Positions 27,403 through 37,029 are shown, counted from the first letter of the stretch. The stretch is DNA of 64,000 nt from Flagellimonas allohymeniacidonis (GCF_004296335.1 NZ_SGIU01000001.1:349290-413289); one strand, 5' to 3'. A program made the numbers and translations. The notes: generated from the sequence alone by a model not told the origin.

Positions 27403-28986
27403 ATGAAAAAGATAGTCTTGATCGCAGCTTTGCTCATTCTAGGAAATCCGCTATTGGGCCAGACCAAAAAAATGACTGCATTTAAACCGGTACAACACGG
27501 TTTTAAATTCGATAATAGCTTTAAGAACATCTTTATTGATGCTATTGACTGGAGAACAGGTGGACTATGTGGGGGTATGTCTTATTCCGCCTTGGATTAT
27601 TATTATGCAAGAACTATCTCCACCCCAAAAACTTCCATCCGTCCCACAGAAGGTAGCCCCTTGCAGAAATATTTGTACGACCGTCAGGTGACCTCTATTA
27701 CCTCCAATTTGGATAAATGGGCGGAAATTGGGTTTAATCCTGGTGGCGCACGAAATGGAGAGTTCTTTAATTGGGGAGTGGAGAACAAAAAGGGGAGCAG
27801 AATCAATGAACTCCTTTCCTTTATCGACCGTGGCAGACCCGTGCCTTTAGGCTTGCAAAGTGTTGGTGAGAAGGACTCAGACCCCGGCAATCATCAGGTT
27901 TTGGCCATTGGCTATGATTTCGGTACAGTACAAGATTTGGCGAACGGAGCTTATAAGCGCAAAATGAAAATCTACACCTATGATCCCAATTATCCCAACG
28001 ACATCAATACGTTGGTGCCGAATTTCAAAGAACAGGTATTTTACTACCTGGAGAAACCATACATGCGTTGGCGCACCTATTTTGTAGATAAGAACTATCG
28101 TGCCAAGACTCCCATTCGAATGTCCTTACGAGACTATCCTAAAGATGGTAAGATTCATGAATTGGTTTTTGAGTTCGGTGTGGGCAAGGATGACCTCCGA
28201 GGTGGAAATGACAACCTGAACCTTACCATCATGTTCCATAATTCACAACCCCAGAGGGTTTATAACGTAAATAAGGGTAGTAAGTGGATTGATAATTATG
28301 CTCAGTTCATTACCATTCCTCTACGGAGGCCGGCAGCTCTGAATACCATCAAATCGGTTCAACTCAATACAGTTTCAGGAAATGACAATTTCAACCTGAA
28401 CCGCCTTCGAATCCATGCCAAAGGTTACAATCTGAACAGAAAGATCTACGAAAGAATGGGAGCTCCTCTAAAACGCTTTACCGGAAAGGATAAATCCTTT
28501 TTGGCTATTATCAAGAATACATCACCCAATACAGTCTCAACTTCCGGTACAAGAACTTCTAGTACCGCTGGTTCAGGCAGAACCACACCAGTAAGACAGC
28601 CTATCGATAAACTACGATTTTGGATTCGAACTGGAGATGATGACTTAAGAGGGGGGGATGACAATCTGAATATTGTTGTACATTATAGAGACGGACGAAC
28701 ACAAATGGTAAAAAATGTGAATAAAGGAACACGATGGAAAGACCACTCAACCAACTCCTTGGATATTAAATTGAACAGATCCATATATTCCACCTCGGAA
28801 ATCGCAAAAGTGGTTTTACAAACTACCTTTGAAGGTGGAATGGGAGGTGACAACTGGAATCTTAACTATTTGCATATCGAGGCTTATAAAGGCAATACCA
28901 AAGAGAGGGATTTATACAAACAGGGGTCAGATGACACACGATTGTATCGGTTTACGGATAAAAGTAACGCTTTTGTGGCAAGATAA
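27403..28986 (+). CDS. Secreted papain-like cysteine peptidase candidate with two DDLRGG domains
   Basis: This 527-residue protein has a signal peptide (to LLGQ, residue 20). Its N-terminal part (about 30-225) has the order Cys56 (GLCGGMSYSALDYYYA), His164 (GNHQVLAIGYD) and Asp194/Asn196 (YDPNYP), the arrangement of papain-fold or C39-like peptidases. Two homologous domains of about 90 residues follow (251-340 and 401-496), each with DDLRGGxDNLN, a NVNKGxxW strand, and an end NxNLNxLxI, joined by a Ser/Thr-rich linker (about 372-398). The domains look like calcium-type beta-sandwiches (PLAT-like). The catalytic activity is predicted, not shown. It could also be an inactive binding protein. 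Confidence 0.72.
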   Translation: MKKIVLIAALLILGNPLLGQTKKMTAFKPVQHGFKFDNSFKNIFIDAIDWRTGGLCGGMSYSALDYYYARTISTPKTSIRPTEGSPLQKYLYDRQVTSITSNLDKWAEIGFNPGGARNGEFFNWGVENKKGSRINELLSFIDRGRPVPLGLQSVGEKDSDPGNHQVLAIGYDFGTVQDLANGAYKRKMKIYTYDPNYPNDINTLVPNFKEQVFYYLEKPYMRWRTYFVDKNYRAKTPIRMSLRDYPKDGKIHELVFEFGVGKDDLRGGNDNLNLTIMFHNSQPQRVYNVNKGSKWIDNYAQFITIPLRRPAALNTIKSVQLNTVSGNDNFNLNRLRIHAKGYNLNRKIYERMGAPLKRFTGKDKSFLAIIKNTSPNTVSTSGTRTSSTAGSGRTTPVRQPIDKLRFWIRTGDDDLRGGDDNLNIVVHYRDGRTQMVKNVNKGTRWKDHSTNSLDIKLNRSIYSTSEIAKVVLQTTFEGGMGGDNWNLNYLHIEAYKGNTKERDLYKQGSDDTRLYRFTDKSNAFVAR

Positions 28987-28998
28987 CTCTATATAAAA

Positions 28999-30042
28999 AT
29001 GCGTTGTAAAAACTCTTGGACAAAATGTGTTTTAGGCTTAATGATAATTGCCTTCGGGGTGGCCTGTGGTGGTGATTCTGAGAGTGAGCCCCCACCACTT
29101 TCGGCATGTGAAACAGGCTCGAATCCCAATGTAAATTTTACAGCTTCTTTTACCGATCTGGATGATATTGACCATATTGAGCCCCTTGGAGAAGTACAGG
29201 CCTTTCATAATTATTCAGCACATTCGTATGTGTTCATCAAAGCAGGAGTGACCGAGGTTCCGGTTTATGCCCCCGCTGATATGGACTTGATCAACGTTAC
29301 CGATGACGGAGCCGACTTTGGTTTGATGTTCCGTGCTAGTTGTGAGGTAGTACTCCGTTTTGGACACATCACAAATCCCATTACTTCGATTCGGAATCTA
29401 GCAACAAATCAAGGAATTAGCATGTTCGAGGGTCAACCTCCAACCTTATTGCAAGTTTCCGCAGGAGAGCTGATTGGCACTACCTCGGGCACGGTACAGG
29501 CCAAAAGTTTTGATTTTGGGGTATATCACAGTGAACGACCGCAGACCTTTGTGAACAACGAACGTTTTCATCCCGTGGAGACTTTTAGATATTCCAGTTG
29601 TCCGTATGATTATTACTCCGGTGCTTTGCGGAACCAGATGTACGACCTTTTTGGCCCCAAACCTTTGGCTCAGCCTTTGGACTGCAGGGGACCCAGGGGA
29701 GTCACTGGCACCATTGCAGGACCATGGTTTGATACGGAAGAAGTGTTCTCTACACCCTATTTTGGACAGACTGAGTTTTCACCTTTGGTGGTGGCCACGG
29801 CCTTGAATGGAACTGTGAAGATAATTCGCGGAACGGAACCCAATGTATACAGAATTGATCTAGGAGCGGCAAGTTATGCAGACCCCGAGCAAGTGACCAG
29901 CGAACACTGCTATGAGCTATCCACAGGGGGCTATTTTTACTTGCAGTTGCAACCCGATGGCACATTACATGTGGTTAGGGAAACTGTTGGAAGTTGTCCT
30001 TCGGAATTTCCTACATCTGGGTTTACGGTCTATTATCGATAG
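28999..30042 (+). CDS. Lipoprotein with degenerate LytM/M23-like core
   Basis: This 347-residue protein has a lipoprotein signal (AFGVACGGDSESE). A central stretch resembles the lysostaphin/LytM fold: VPVYAPADMDLINVTDDG is the usual 'V-APADG' strand, and VVLRFGHIT matches the HxH-bearing strand (YAHL). However, the HxxxD metal motif is replaced by HNYSAHSYVF, so zinc binding is doubtful. A C-terminal domain with paired Cys (EHCYEL and VGSCPSE) follows. It ends a tight set after the cysteine-peptidase candidate (12-base gap). It could be a peptidoglycan- or sugar-binding partner. Family assignment is inference. Confidence 0.65.
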   Translation: MRCKNSWTKCVLGLMIIAFGVACGGDSESEPPPLSACETGSNPNVNFTASFTDLDDIDHIEPLGEVQAFHNYSAHSYVFIKAGVTEVPVYAPADMDLINVTDDGADFGLMFRASCEVVLRFGHITNPITSIRNLATNQGISMFEGQPPTLLQVSAGELIGTTSGTVQAKSFDFGVYHSERPQTFVNNERFHPVETFRYSSCPYDYYSGALRNQMYDLFGPKPLAQPLDCRGPRGVTGTIAGPWFDTEEVFSTPYFGQTEFSPLVVATALNGTVKIIRGTEPNVYRIDLGAASYADPEQVTSEHCYELSTGGYFYLQLQPDGTLHVVRETVGSCPSEFPTSGFTVYYR

Positions 30043-30141
30043 ATAGCATTTAGCAGTATGCTTATCATGTATGGCGCTTGCGAAAACCAAAGGTGAATTT
30101 TTGTATTTTGAAATACCCTAAGAAGGATTAAATAACTGAAA

Positions 30142-33114
30142 ATGAGATTCTGTCTTTTCCTTATTCTTGTTGCTCTACTCAGCATTAAAACGTTTTCACA
30201 GCAGCATAAGGCAGATTCCCTGCGACAGGTTATTGCCTCTACTTCAAATGATTCCTTAAAAATTGATGCCTACCTAGGATTTTATGACCTTTATCAGAAT
30301 TCCCACCCTGATTCCGTAAAGTATTACTTAAATCAAGGTTTGTTATTCACGCGCAAGATAAGGGACTTAAAAAACCATGCATATCTTTCAACTTTTCTTG
30401 CCTTTGTCGACTACCGACAGGGCGCTTTTGTGGAAGCACACCAGATTCTGGATCGTTCTCTAGCCCTAGTAAAAGGTAATCCCGAATATCTATCGAGCGA
30501 ACTGAAATTGTTGAATTGGAAAAGTGTAGTACTCCAAGGTCAGCGAAAAATTGATTCAGCTCAGGTGATATTGACCAAAATTGTTGACCTTTCTGATGAT
30601 TTTCCCTTGGAACAACTAAAGGCACATTTGATATTGGGCAATATTGAATTAAGAAAATTGCATTTTCAAAGGGCCTTGTATTTCTATCACAATGTTGATT
30701 CCATTTGCCAGGCCAATCAGTTCGAAAGTAATGCCTGTGTTAGCGCCCTTGCAAACTCTGGGCTTGTATTGATGGAAATTGGACAATTGGATGAATCACT
30801 GAAGTATTTGGAGAAAGCGACTCAAAAATTTCTTCACGAGAACGATGAGATTGGAGTCCTTGCCATTTCTGATGATATGGCCCGTATACATTTAAAGAAA
30901 GGAAATCTTGATTTGGCGGAAAAAATTCTGGTAGAAAGAAATGCTCGTTTAAAAGAGAGTAACTCATACAAATTGGAGGTGCAGGGGTTAAAGGTTTTAA
31001 ACAAAGTTTACAGGGAACAATCCAATTTTGAAGAGGCTTTGCCTGTTCTAAATAGAGCACTTTCCCTATCTGAAAAAATCAACGACACGGTCAGCATCAC
31101 AGAGGTATATATTGATTACGGTAAATTCTATACAGAAACACAAGCCTATGACCAGGCAGGGGTCTACGCGGATAAGGTAATTGACTTACTCGATACATCC
31201 CATCAAATTGAACTGCTGGATGAATACTATCAACTAGAATATAGAATAAGTGTTTTTGAAATTCTTGTAGCCATTCAATTGGGCAACAAAGATTTTAAGA
31301 CAGCTTTGGGGCTTAATGAAGAACTGCAAGAGTTCAAGGATAAGTTTAGTGCGGTAAAAGATGCGAGAACCATTAGCGACATTGAATCCAAATACCAAAA
31401 TGAAAAGAAACAAAAAGAAATAGAATTACTTACCTCAAAAGCCCAATTGGTAATCCAAAAAGCCAGAAACCAACGGAATCTTTTAATAGCGGGTATTTCT
31501 ATTTTGGGCCTTGCGTTCGTTACCGTATTTCTTCTGTTTCGAAACAAGCAAAAAACCAACCAAAGGCTCAGGGAACTGGAATCTGCCAAATCCAAGTTCT
31601 TTGCCAATATTTCCCATGAGTTTAGAACTCCCTTGACGCTCATATCTGGTCCTGTGGCTCATCAATTGTCTAAGGATGACCTTTCATCTGATGACAAAAC
31701 AGATTTAGGTTTGATACAACGGAACGCGAATCAATTACTCAAATTTGTGGATCAAATACTAGATCTTTCAAAAATAGAAGCGGGGCGAAGAAAACTAAGA
31801 GTTTCCAAAGGAAACTTGGACCTTTTTCTAAAACATCTGATTGAGCCTTTCCGCTATCAGGCGAAAAAAAAGGATGTGACCTTCAATGATATAATTGATA
31901 TTCAAAATGAAGTGTGGTTTGACCGGGATGTTGTGGACAAAATTGTTGCCAATCTCTTATCCAATGCCCTAAAATACAATCAGAATAAAGAAAAAATTGT
32001 TTTTAAGGCTGTGGCGAAAAATCAAGAACTGATTCTGACTACAATTAACGGGAACGATGATTTAACAGAAAAAGAACTCCCTCTATTATTTGATCGTTTT
32101 TATCAGAACAATACGATACATCAAGGATTTGGCATAGGACTTTCTTTGGTAAAGGAGTTGGCAACCCTGTCCTATGGTACGGTACATGCCCATAGGCCCG
32201 ATGATAAAACAATTGCTTTTGTTGTAACACTGCCCCTAACGAAAATCGCATTTTCCAAGGAGGATTTGATTATGGAGGACAAGATGCCTGAAATCATCAA
32301 AAAACCAAATGAGGAAGCAATTTCTGAACCTTATGAAAAAGATGAAGAGCTTGGACAAAGTTCGCTTCCCGTTTTATTGGTCGTGGATGATAATGCTGAA
32401 ATCAGACTCTTTATTAAAACCCTTTTCAAAAAGGAATATCATATTCTTGAAGCCGAAAATGGAGAGGTTGGAATGCAAATTGCGCTTCAAACGATTCCCG
32501 ACCTAATTATTTCTGACATCATGATGCCCATAAAAGATGGGATAGCAATGAGCAATGCTCTAAAGAACGATGAAAGAACGTCACACATTCCTATTGTACT
32601 ACTTACCGCAAAATCAGGGGAGGAAAATGAGCTCACAGGGTTAAAAACAGGCGCAGATGCTTATATGGTCAAACCCTTTAAGGAAGAAAAACTGAGGGTT
32701 ATCATTGAAAAGCTAATCGCCACAAGAACCGCAATCCAAGAGAAGTTCAGCAAGCAGTCATTGATGAGAATAAAGGGTGTTGAGCTTACCAAAGTAGATA
32801 CACGCCTTATGGAACGAATTCAACAGATATTGGATGTTGAATTGACGAATCCGGAGTTTAATGCAAAAGCTTTTTCAGAACAAGTGGGATTGAGCCGTAT
32901 GCACCTACACAGAAAATTAAAGGCATTGACGGGACTTTCCACTTCTGAATTTATTAGGGTCCAACGCTTGAAAATGGCCGCCAAGTTACTGAAGGAAGGG
33001 CACACCAATATTTCAGAAGTGGGATATGCCACAGGATTCAATCAACCGGCCTACTTTTCAACGGCGTTCAAGCAGCATTTTGGGTATTCGCCTTCCGAAT
33101 ACGCTACAGTTTAA
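30142..33114 (+). CDS. Hybrid two-component system protein (TPR-HK-REC-AraC)
   Basis: This 990-residue one-protein signalling system has: signal peptide (1-20), periplasmic TPR repeats (about 30-400), membrane helix (about 444-466), HisKA with FFANISHEFRTPLTLISGPV (phospho-His near 492), HATPase with NLLSNALKYNQ and GFGIGLSL, a receiver domain (about 743-860; VVDDNAEIR, phospho-Asp near 790 in ISDIMMP, Lys in MVKPF) and a C-terminal AraC domain (about 890-990). Unlike classic HTCS of glycan loci, the sensor is TPR rather than beta-propeller. It is 100 bases after the M23-like lipoprotein and is the best candidate regulator of that set. Confidence 0.92.
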   Translation: MRFCLFLILVALLSIKTFSQQHKADSLRQVIASTSNDSLKIDAYLGFYDLYQNSHPDSVKYYLNQGLLFTRKIRDLKNHAYLSTFLAFVDYRQGAFVEAHQILDRSLALVKGNPEYLSSELKLLNWKSVVLQGQRKIDSAQVILTKIVDLSDDFPLEQLKAHLILGNIELRKLHFQRALYFYHNVDSICQANQFESNACVSALANSGLVLMEIGQLDESLKYLEKATQKFLHENDEIGVLAISDDMARIHLKKGNLDLAEKILVERNARLKESNSYKLEVQGLKVLNKVYREQSNFEEALPVLNRALSLSEKINDTVSITEVYIDYGKFYTETQAYDQAGVYADKVIDLLDTSHQIELLDEYYQLEYRISVFEILVAIQLGNKDFKTALGLNEELQEFKDKFSAVKDARTISDIESKYQNEKKQKEIELLTSKAQLVIQKARNQRNLLIAGISILGLAFVTVFLLFRNKQKTNQRLRELESAKSKFFANISHEFRTPLTLISGPVAHQLSKDDLSSDDKTDLGLIQRNANQLLKFVDQILDLSKIEAGRRKLRVSKGNLDLFLKHLIEPFRYQAKKKDVTFNDIIDIQNEVWFDRDVVDKIVANLLSNALKYNQNKEKIVFKAVAKNQELILTTINGNDDLTEKELPLLFDRFYQNNTIHQGFGIGLSLVKELATLSYGTVHAHRPDDKTIAFVVTLPLTKIAFSKEDLIMEDKMPEIIKKPNEEAISEPYEKDEELGQSSLPVLLVVDDNAEIRLFIKTLFKKEYHILEAENGEVGMQIALQTIPDLIISDIMMPIKDGIAMSNALKNDERTSHIPIVLLTAKSGEENELTGLKTGADAYMVKPFKEEKLRVIIEKLIATRTAIQEKFSKQSLMRIKGVELTKVDTRLMERIQQILDVELTNPEFNAKAFSEQVGLSRMHLHRKLKALTGLSTSEFIRVQRLKMAAKLLKEGHTNISEVGYATGFNQPAYFSTAFKQHFGYSPSEYATV

Positions 33115-33144
33115 TAATAAGATGGAAAATTGACCATGGTATTT

Positions 33145-34716
33145 TTATTCCCGGGTTTTCATGCCGTTGACCGTCCTTAGTATTTTCAACGGGTTGTCTT
33201 GTTTCAATTCTTCGGGCAATAGGTCATCTGGCATATCTTGAAAGGAGACTGGCCGTACAAATCGCTTAATGGCATCCATTCCCACAGAAGTAAATAGGGC
33301 ATTCGAGCTTGCTGGAAATGGGCCTCCATGATGCATGGCCGGGCATACTTCAACACCCGTAGGAACACCGTTGAAAATAACCCTTCCTGCTTTTTGCGCT
33401 AGTATTTCTGATAGTTCTAGGGCATTTGCCAAATCTTGTGCGTTTCCCATAATTGTTGCGGTCAATTGCCCGCGTAGATGACTCGCTACTTGCAGCATTT
33501 CCGGTTTATCCTCACAAACCACAATTAGGGTAAAGGGACCAAAAACCTCCTCTTGCAAGTCTACGTTATCCATAAATTTTGAAGCAGGAACACTGGCAAA
33601 GGACGGACCCGCCTTCCAGTCATCATTTGAACTTTTATGCTCAAACATAGGGGTGACACCCGAAATATCGAAGCAAGATGCTTTTCCCCTGTTGTATGCC
33701 TTATAAATACCTTCGTTCAACATAGTATCGGCGGAAAGCTTTTCAAAGGCAATTTTTAAAGCAGTTATAAAACCATCAGCTTCCTTACCTTTTTCTAGTA
33801 CTAAAATACCCGGATTAGTGCAGAATTGCCCTGCTCCTAGATTCACGGAATTTGCAATGGTACTGGCCAGTGTTTCAGCATTTTCACTCAACTTTCTGTT
33901 CAAAATAAAAATAGGGTTGTTACTTCCCATCTCAGCATAAACTGGAATTGGAGTAGTACGACGATTGGCCAAATCGAACAAAGCCTTACCCCCCGTGTAT
34001 GAGCCTGTAAAGCCAACAGCTTTGATCAAGGGATGTCCCACAAGTTGTTGTCCAGTTTCAACACCTCCGTTCAAGGAGGCAAAAACGCCCTTGGGCAAGT
34101 TATTCTTTTGCGCCGCCTGTATTATGGCACCGGCGACCAAATGGTTGGTCCCCAAATGTGACGGATGCGCTTTTACCAGTACCGGACAGCCTGCTGCCAA
34201 TGCCGAGGCGGTATCGCCCCCTGCTGTTGAAAAGGCCAAGGGAAAGTTACTAGCGGTAAAAACGGCAACCGGACCCAGAGCCACGGACATTTTTCGAATA
34301 TCAGCCCGTGGAAGCGGTTCACGATGTGGAAGGGCCTCGTCAATAATCGCATCTACCCAATCACCTTCTTTCAGAAGGTCTGCAAATTGCAAAAGTTGAT
34401 TACAGGTTCTTCCGAGCTCCCCGCGTATTCTGCCTTCCGGAAGGCCAGATTCTTCCATGGCCTTATGGACAAGGGTATCCCCAAGGGATTCCAGTTCCAA
34501 AACGATATCACTCAGAAAGCTTGCTTTCTCTTTACCGGATGTTTTTCTGTAGGTTTTCCAGGCCTCGTTGGCATTTTCTGCAGCGCTATTGATTTCATCT
34601 GAGGTGGCAACAACGAATTTTTGTGGTATTACGGTTTGTGTAACCGGATTGATGGATTGAAGATTTTCTCTGCCAGTCATTTTTTGGATGTTGCTATTTG
34701 TATTCTCTTTCATCAC
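33145..34716 (-). CDS. Alpha-ketoglutaric semialdehyde dehydrogenase
   Basis: This 523-residue NADP-type aldehyde dehydrogenase has the KGSADH branch features: FTASNFPLAFSTAGGDTASA, FTGSYTGGKALFDLANRR, the catalytic Glu in YAEMGSNNPIF and catalytic Cys in GAGQFCTNPG. It oxidises 2,5-dioxopentanoate to 2-oxoglutarate, the last step of hydroxyproline, arabinose or glucarate breakdown. The DHDPS-family gene just upstream on the same strand (40-base gap) favours the hydroxyproline route. The epimerase and oxidase of that route are not in the window. Confidence 0.88.
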   Translation of the reverse strand: MMKENTNSNIQKMTGRENLQSINPVTQTVIPQKFVVATSDEINSAAENANEAWKTYRKTSGKEKASFLSDIVLELESLGDTLVHKAMEESGLPEGRIRGELGRTCNQLLQFADLLKEGDWVDAIIDEALPHREPLPRADIRKMSVALGPVAVFTASNFPLAFSTAGGDTASALAAGCPVLVKAHPSHLGTNHLVAGAIIQAAQKNNLPKGVFASLNGGVETGQQLVGHPLIKAVGFTGSYTGGKALFDLANRRTTPIPVYAEMGSNNPIFILNRKLSENAETLASTIANSVNLGAGQFCTNPGILVLEKGKEADGFITALKIAFEKLSADTMLNEGIYKAYNRGKASCFDISGVTPMFEHKSSNDDWKAGPSFASVPASKFMDNVDLQEEVFGPFTLIVVCEDKPEMLQVASHLRGQLTATIMGNAQDLANALELSEILAQKAGRVIFNGVPTGVEVCPAMHHGGPFPASSNALFTSVGMDAIKRFVRPVSFQDMPDDLLPEELKQDNPLKILRTVNGMKTRE

Positions 34717-34755
34717 CTACGGTATTGCTTTTAGCCTTGAACCTCTTTGATTGTC

Positions 34756-35691
34756 TTAAATAACTGAGTCAACTTCAATACTCAAGTAGTCAGGTAATTT
34801 CGGTCGTGTAGCCATTCCTTTTTCCAGAATGTCCAGCACCCGTTTTCTTTCCTCACCCGTTAAAACTTGTCGTGGAGGTCTAACATCTTCGGTTCCAATC
34901 CCAGTGATTACTTCTGCCAGCTTAATGTTTTGCACCAATTGTGGGCTGATGTCCAACTCCAAAATAGGTAAAAACCACCGATATATTTGGAGTGCCTCAT
35001 CAATCCTGCCAGCCTTCACTAAGCGATATATGGCTACAGTCTCCGCGGGAAAAGCATCGACAAGCCCAGCAACCCAACCGTCTGCACCCATCAAAAGCTC
35101 TTCCATAGCCAGGGTATCCACCCCGCATAAGATTTTAAAACGACCTCCAAACGCATTTTTCAGTCGGGTGACATTGGAAATATCCCGGGTACTTTCCTTT
35201 ACTGCTTGAATGTTCTTTAATGGGATGAGTTGTTCAAAAATCCCAAGGGTTATCTCAATTTTATAATCCACCGGGTTGTTATAGAGCATAATGGGCGACT
35301 CCGTGCTTGTGGCCACAGCCTTGATGTAATCTGCAACCTCTTGTTCCGTGGGCTTGTACATCATCGGCGGCAGAAGCATAAAGCCATGTACACCAATGGC
35401 ATCAGCAGCCTTGACCAACTCTATGGCTTTTTCCGTGGCGCCTTCCGCTACGTTCATTATCACATCAATTTTGTCCCCAAATGCTTCCAATGCGACTTGG
35501 GTCAAAGTCAAGCGCTCATCATGGGTAATGGTACTGCTTTCACCCAATGAACCCCCAATGATAATGCCATCGACACCTGCTTCTGTTTGAAACTCTATGT
35601 TTTTTAAAAACATGGGAATATCCAAATCCCCATTTGATTTGAATTTGGTCGTAACTGCAGGATAAACCCCGGTCCATTTTACTTTTCGCAT
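34756..35691 (-). CDS. DHDPS-family lyase, probably pyrroline-hydroxycarboxylate deaminase
   Basis: This 311-residue TIM-barrel enzyme has the DHDPS features GVDGIIIGGSLGES, the Tyr of MLYNNPVDYKIE, and the Schiff-base Lys in AVKESTRDISNV. The sequence MRKVKWTGVYPAVTTKF and IYRWFLPILELDISPQLVQ match, as far as I recall, the enzymes that deaminate 1-pyrroline-4-hydroxy-2-carboxylate to 2,5-dioxopentanoate. The neighbouring dehydrogenase would use that product. Keto-deoxyarabonate or glucarate dehydratase activity remains possible. The Met at 35691 is the family start, not the one at 35730. A 7TM-AraC regulator is divergent. Confidence 0.83.
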   Translation of the reverse strand: MRKVKWTGVYPAVTTKFKSNGDLDIPMFLKNIEFQTEAGVDGIIIGGSLGESSTITHDERLTLTQVALEAFGDKIDVIMNVAEGATEKAIELVKAADAIGVHGFMLLPPMMYKPTEQEVADYIKAVATSTESPIMLYNNPVDYKIEITLGIFEQLIPLKNIQAVKESTRDISNVTRLKNAFGGRFKILCGVDTLAMEELLMGADGWVAGLVDAFPAETVAIYRLVKAGRIDEALQIYRWFLPILELDISPQLVQNIKLAEVITGIGTEDVRPPRQVLTGEERKRVLDILEKGMATRPKLPDYLSIEVDSVI

Positions 35692-35898
35692 ACGAGTTGT
35701 TTTCAACAAATGTAAACTATAGATGATCAAGTTAGAAGAATCTATTTATCAATAAAAGCTACTTCTGTGAGCTTAAAACTACATTGGGATTGTCGCTGGA
35801 AGATTCAACCCAATAAAAGGAATATAGCAGCAATGAGTTAACTTTGAAATCAACCAATCCTTTGCTTTGCAAGTACGAGGATTATTTCGGGGAATTTT

Positions 35899-37029
35899 AT
35901 GATTGACATCTGGTCAATAGCAATCATCGTATTTGCCGTTCAAGGCCTCTTCGTACTTTTTTCTCTTTTGACCTCTGCCAAGAGGAGAACGAAAAAAGAG
36001 GGTCTGTTCTTGATTCTTATCGTCATAGTACTATTGTGGTACCTGATAGAATTTCTGTTTGTTAGAAATAAAATCAACGTAGGACTGAATATTTTCTATG
36101 GAACGCGCTACGGGTCATGGTTGGTTTTAGGCCCTTTGGCGTATTACTATTTCAAATCGATTACCGAGCACGAATGGAGGTTTTCCAGCAGGAATTGGGT
36201 TCATTTTCTCCCTTTTGCCCTTTGCGTATTGTTTATTCCTTTGATTCTCGAAAATACAATAAATGATAGGCAGGTACACTACGGAATGCTTTCGGTTTTT
36301 GACCACCGAGAAAAAGTCATAGCACCAATACAATACTTCTATTCTGTTATTTTCATCGCGCAATTTCTTCACTTGGGTACTTACTTGTACTCGAGTCTGA
36401 AGTTAGTGACCCACTACAAGAGTTTGTTGAAAACAGCATATGCCCAAATACACAAAAAGGTGAATTGGTTAAGCGCATTTTTGATTGTCTTTATCTTCAT
36501 TCTGGTATTCACGTCCCTTTTCCTTTTCATTTTGTTCAAAACGGATATCTACAGAAGACATCTGGATTATCTCTATGTGATGCCCATAGGGCTATTATTT
36601 TATATGATAGGCTTTTATCTCATTGATGTGAATTGGGAAACTGTGGACAAAAAGATGGTCAAATATGCCAATAGCTCTTTGGACAAAGAAAAGCTTGAAA
36701 GCTATATCATAAAACTTGACGGTTTGATGATCGATGAACAAGTGTATATGAACCCGGAAATTCGTCTTAAGGATTTGGCGGGAAAAATGGACATCAGCAC
36801 CCACCATCTGTCCCAAATTATCAATGAAAACTATGAGAGTTCGTTCTTCGACTTTATCAATAAACATAGAATTAAGATGGCCAAGAAACGTATTGCTGAG
36901 AATCCCTCTAGGTTGTTAATTGATATAGCATTCGAGTGCGGATTCAATAATAAGACTTCCTTCGTTAACGCCTTCAAGAAGTTTGAAAAAATGACACCTT
37001 CGAAATTTAGGGATACGCATTTTTCTTAA
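35899..37029 (+). CDS. 7TM-AraC membrane transcriptional regulator
   Basis: This 376-residue protein has about seven membrane helices in residues 5-245 (IAIIVFAVQGLFVLFSLLT, FLILIVIVLLWYLIEFLF, LSAFLIVFIFILVFTSLFLF and others) and an AraC/HTH_18 domain (about 285-372; LAGKMDISTHHLSQIINENY, CGFNNKTSFVNAFKKFEKM). It is the same architecture as residues 120-506 of the gene at 6776. It is divergent from the DHDPS-family gene across 207 bases that include a TAACTTTG box at 35839-35846 without a clear upstream TTG. It may control the ketoglutarate-semialdehyde genes or the downstream YceI pair. Confidence 0.85.
   Translation: MIDIWSIAIIVFAVQGLFVLFSLLTSAKRRTKKEGLFLILIVIVLLWYLIEFLFVRNKINVGLNIFYGTRYGSWLVLGPLAYYYFKSITEHEWRFSSRNWVHFLPFALCVLFIPLILENTINDRQVHYGMLSVFDHREKVIAPIQYFYSVIFIAQFLHLGTYLYSSLKLVTHYKSLLKTAYAQIHKKVNWLSAFLIVFIFILVFTSLFLFILFKTDIYRRHLDYLYVMPIGLLFYMIGFYLIDVNWETVDKKMVKYANSSLDKEKLESYIIKLDGLMIDEQVYMNPEIRLKDLAGKMDISTHHLSQIINENYESSFFDFINKHRIKMAKKRIAENPSRLLIDIAFECGFNNKTSFVNAFKKFEKMTPSKFRDTHFS

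Noticed and set aside
33965..34399. 144-codon plus-strand open frame inside the aldehyde dehydrogenase gene
   Set aside because: Antisense shadow of a conserved enzyme with intact catalytic motifs; no domain recognised.
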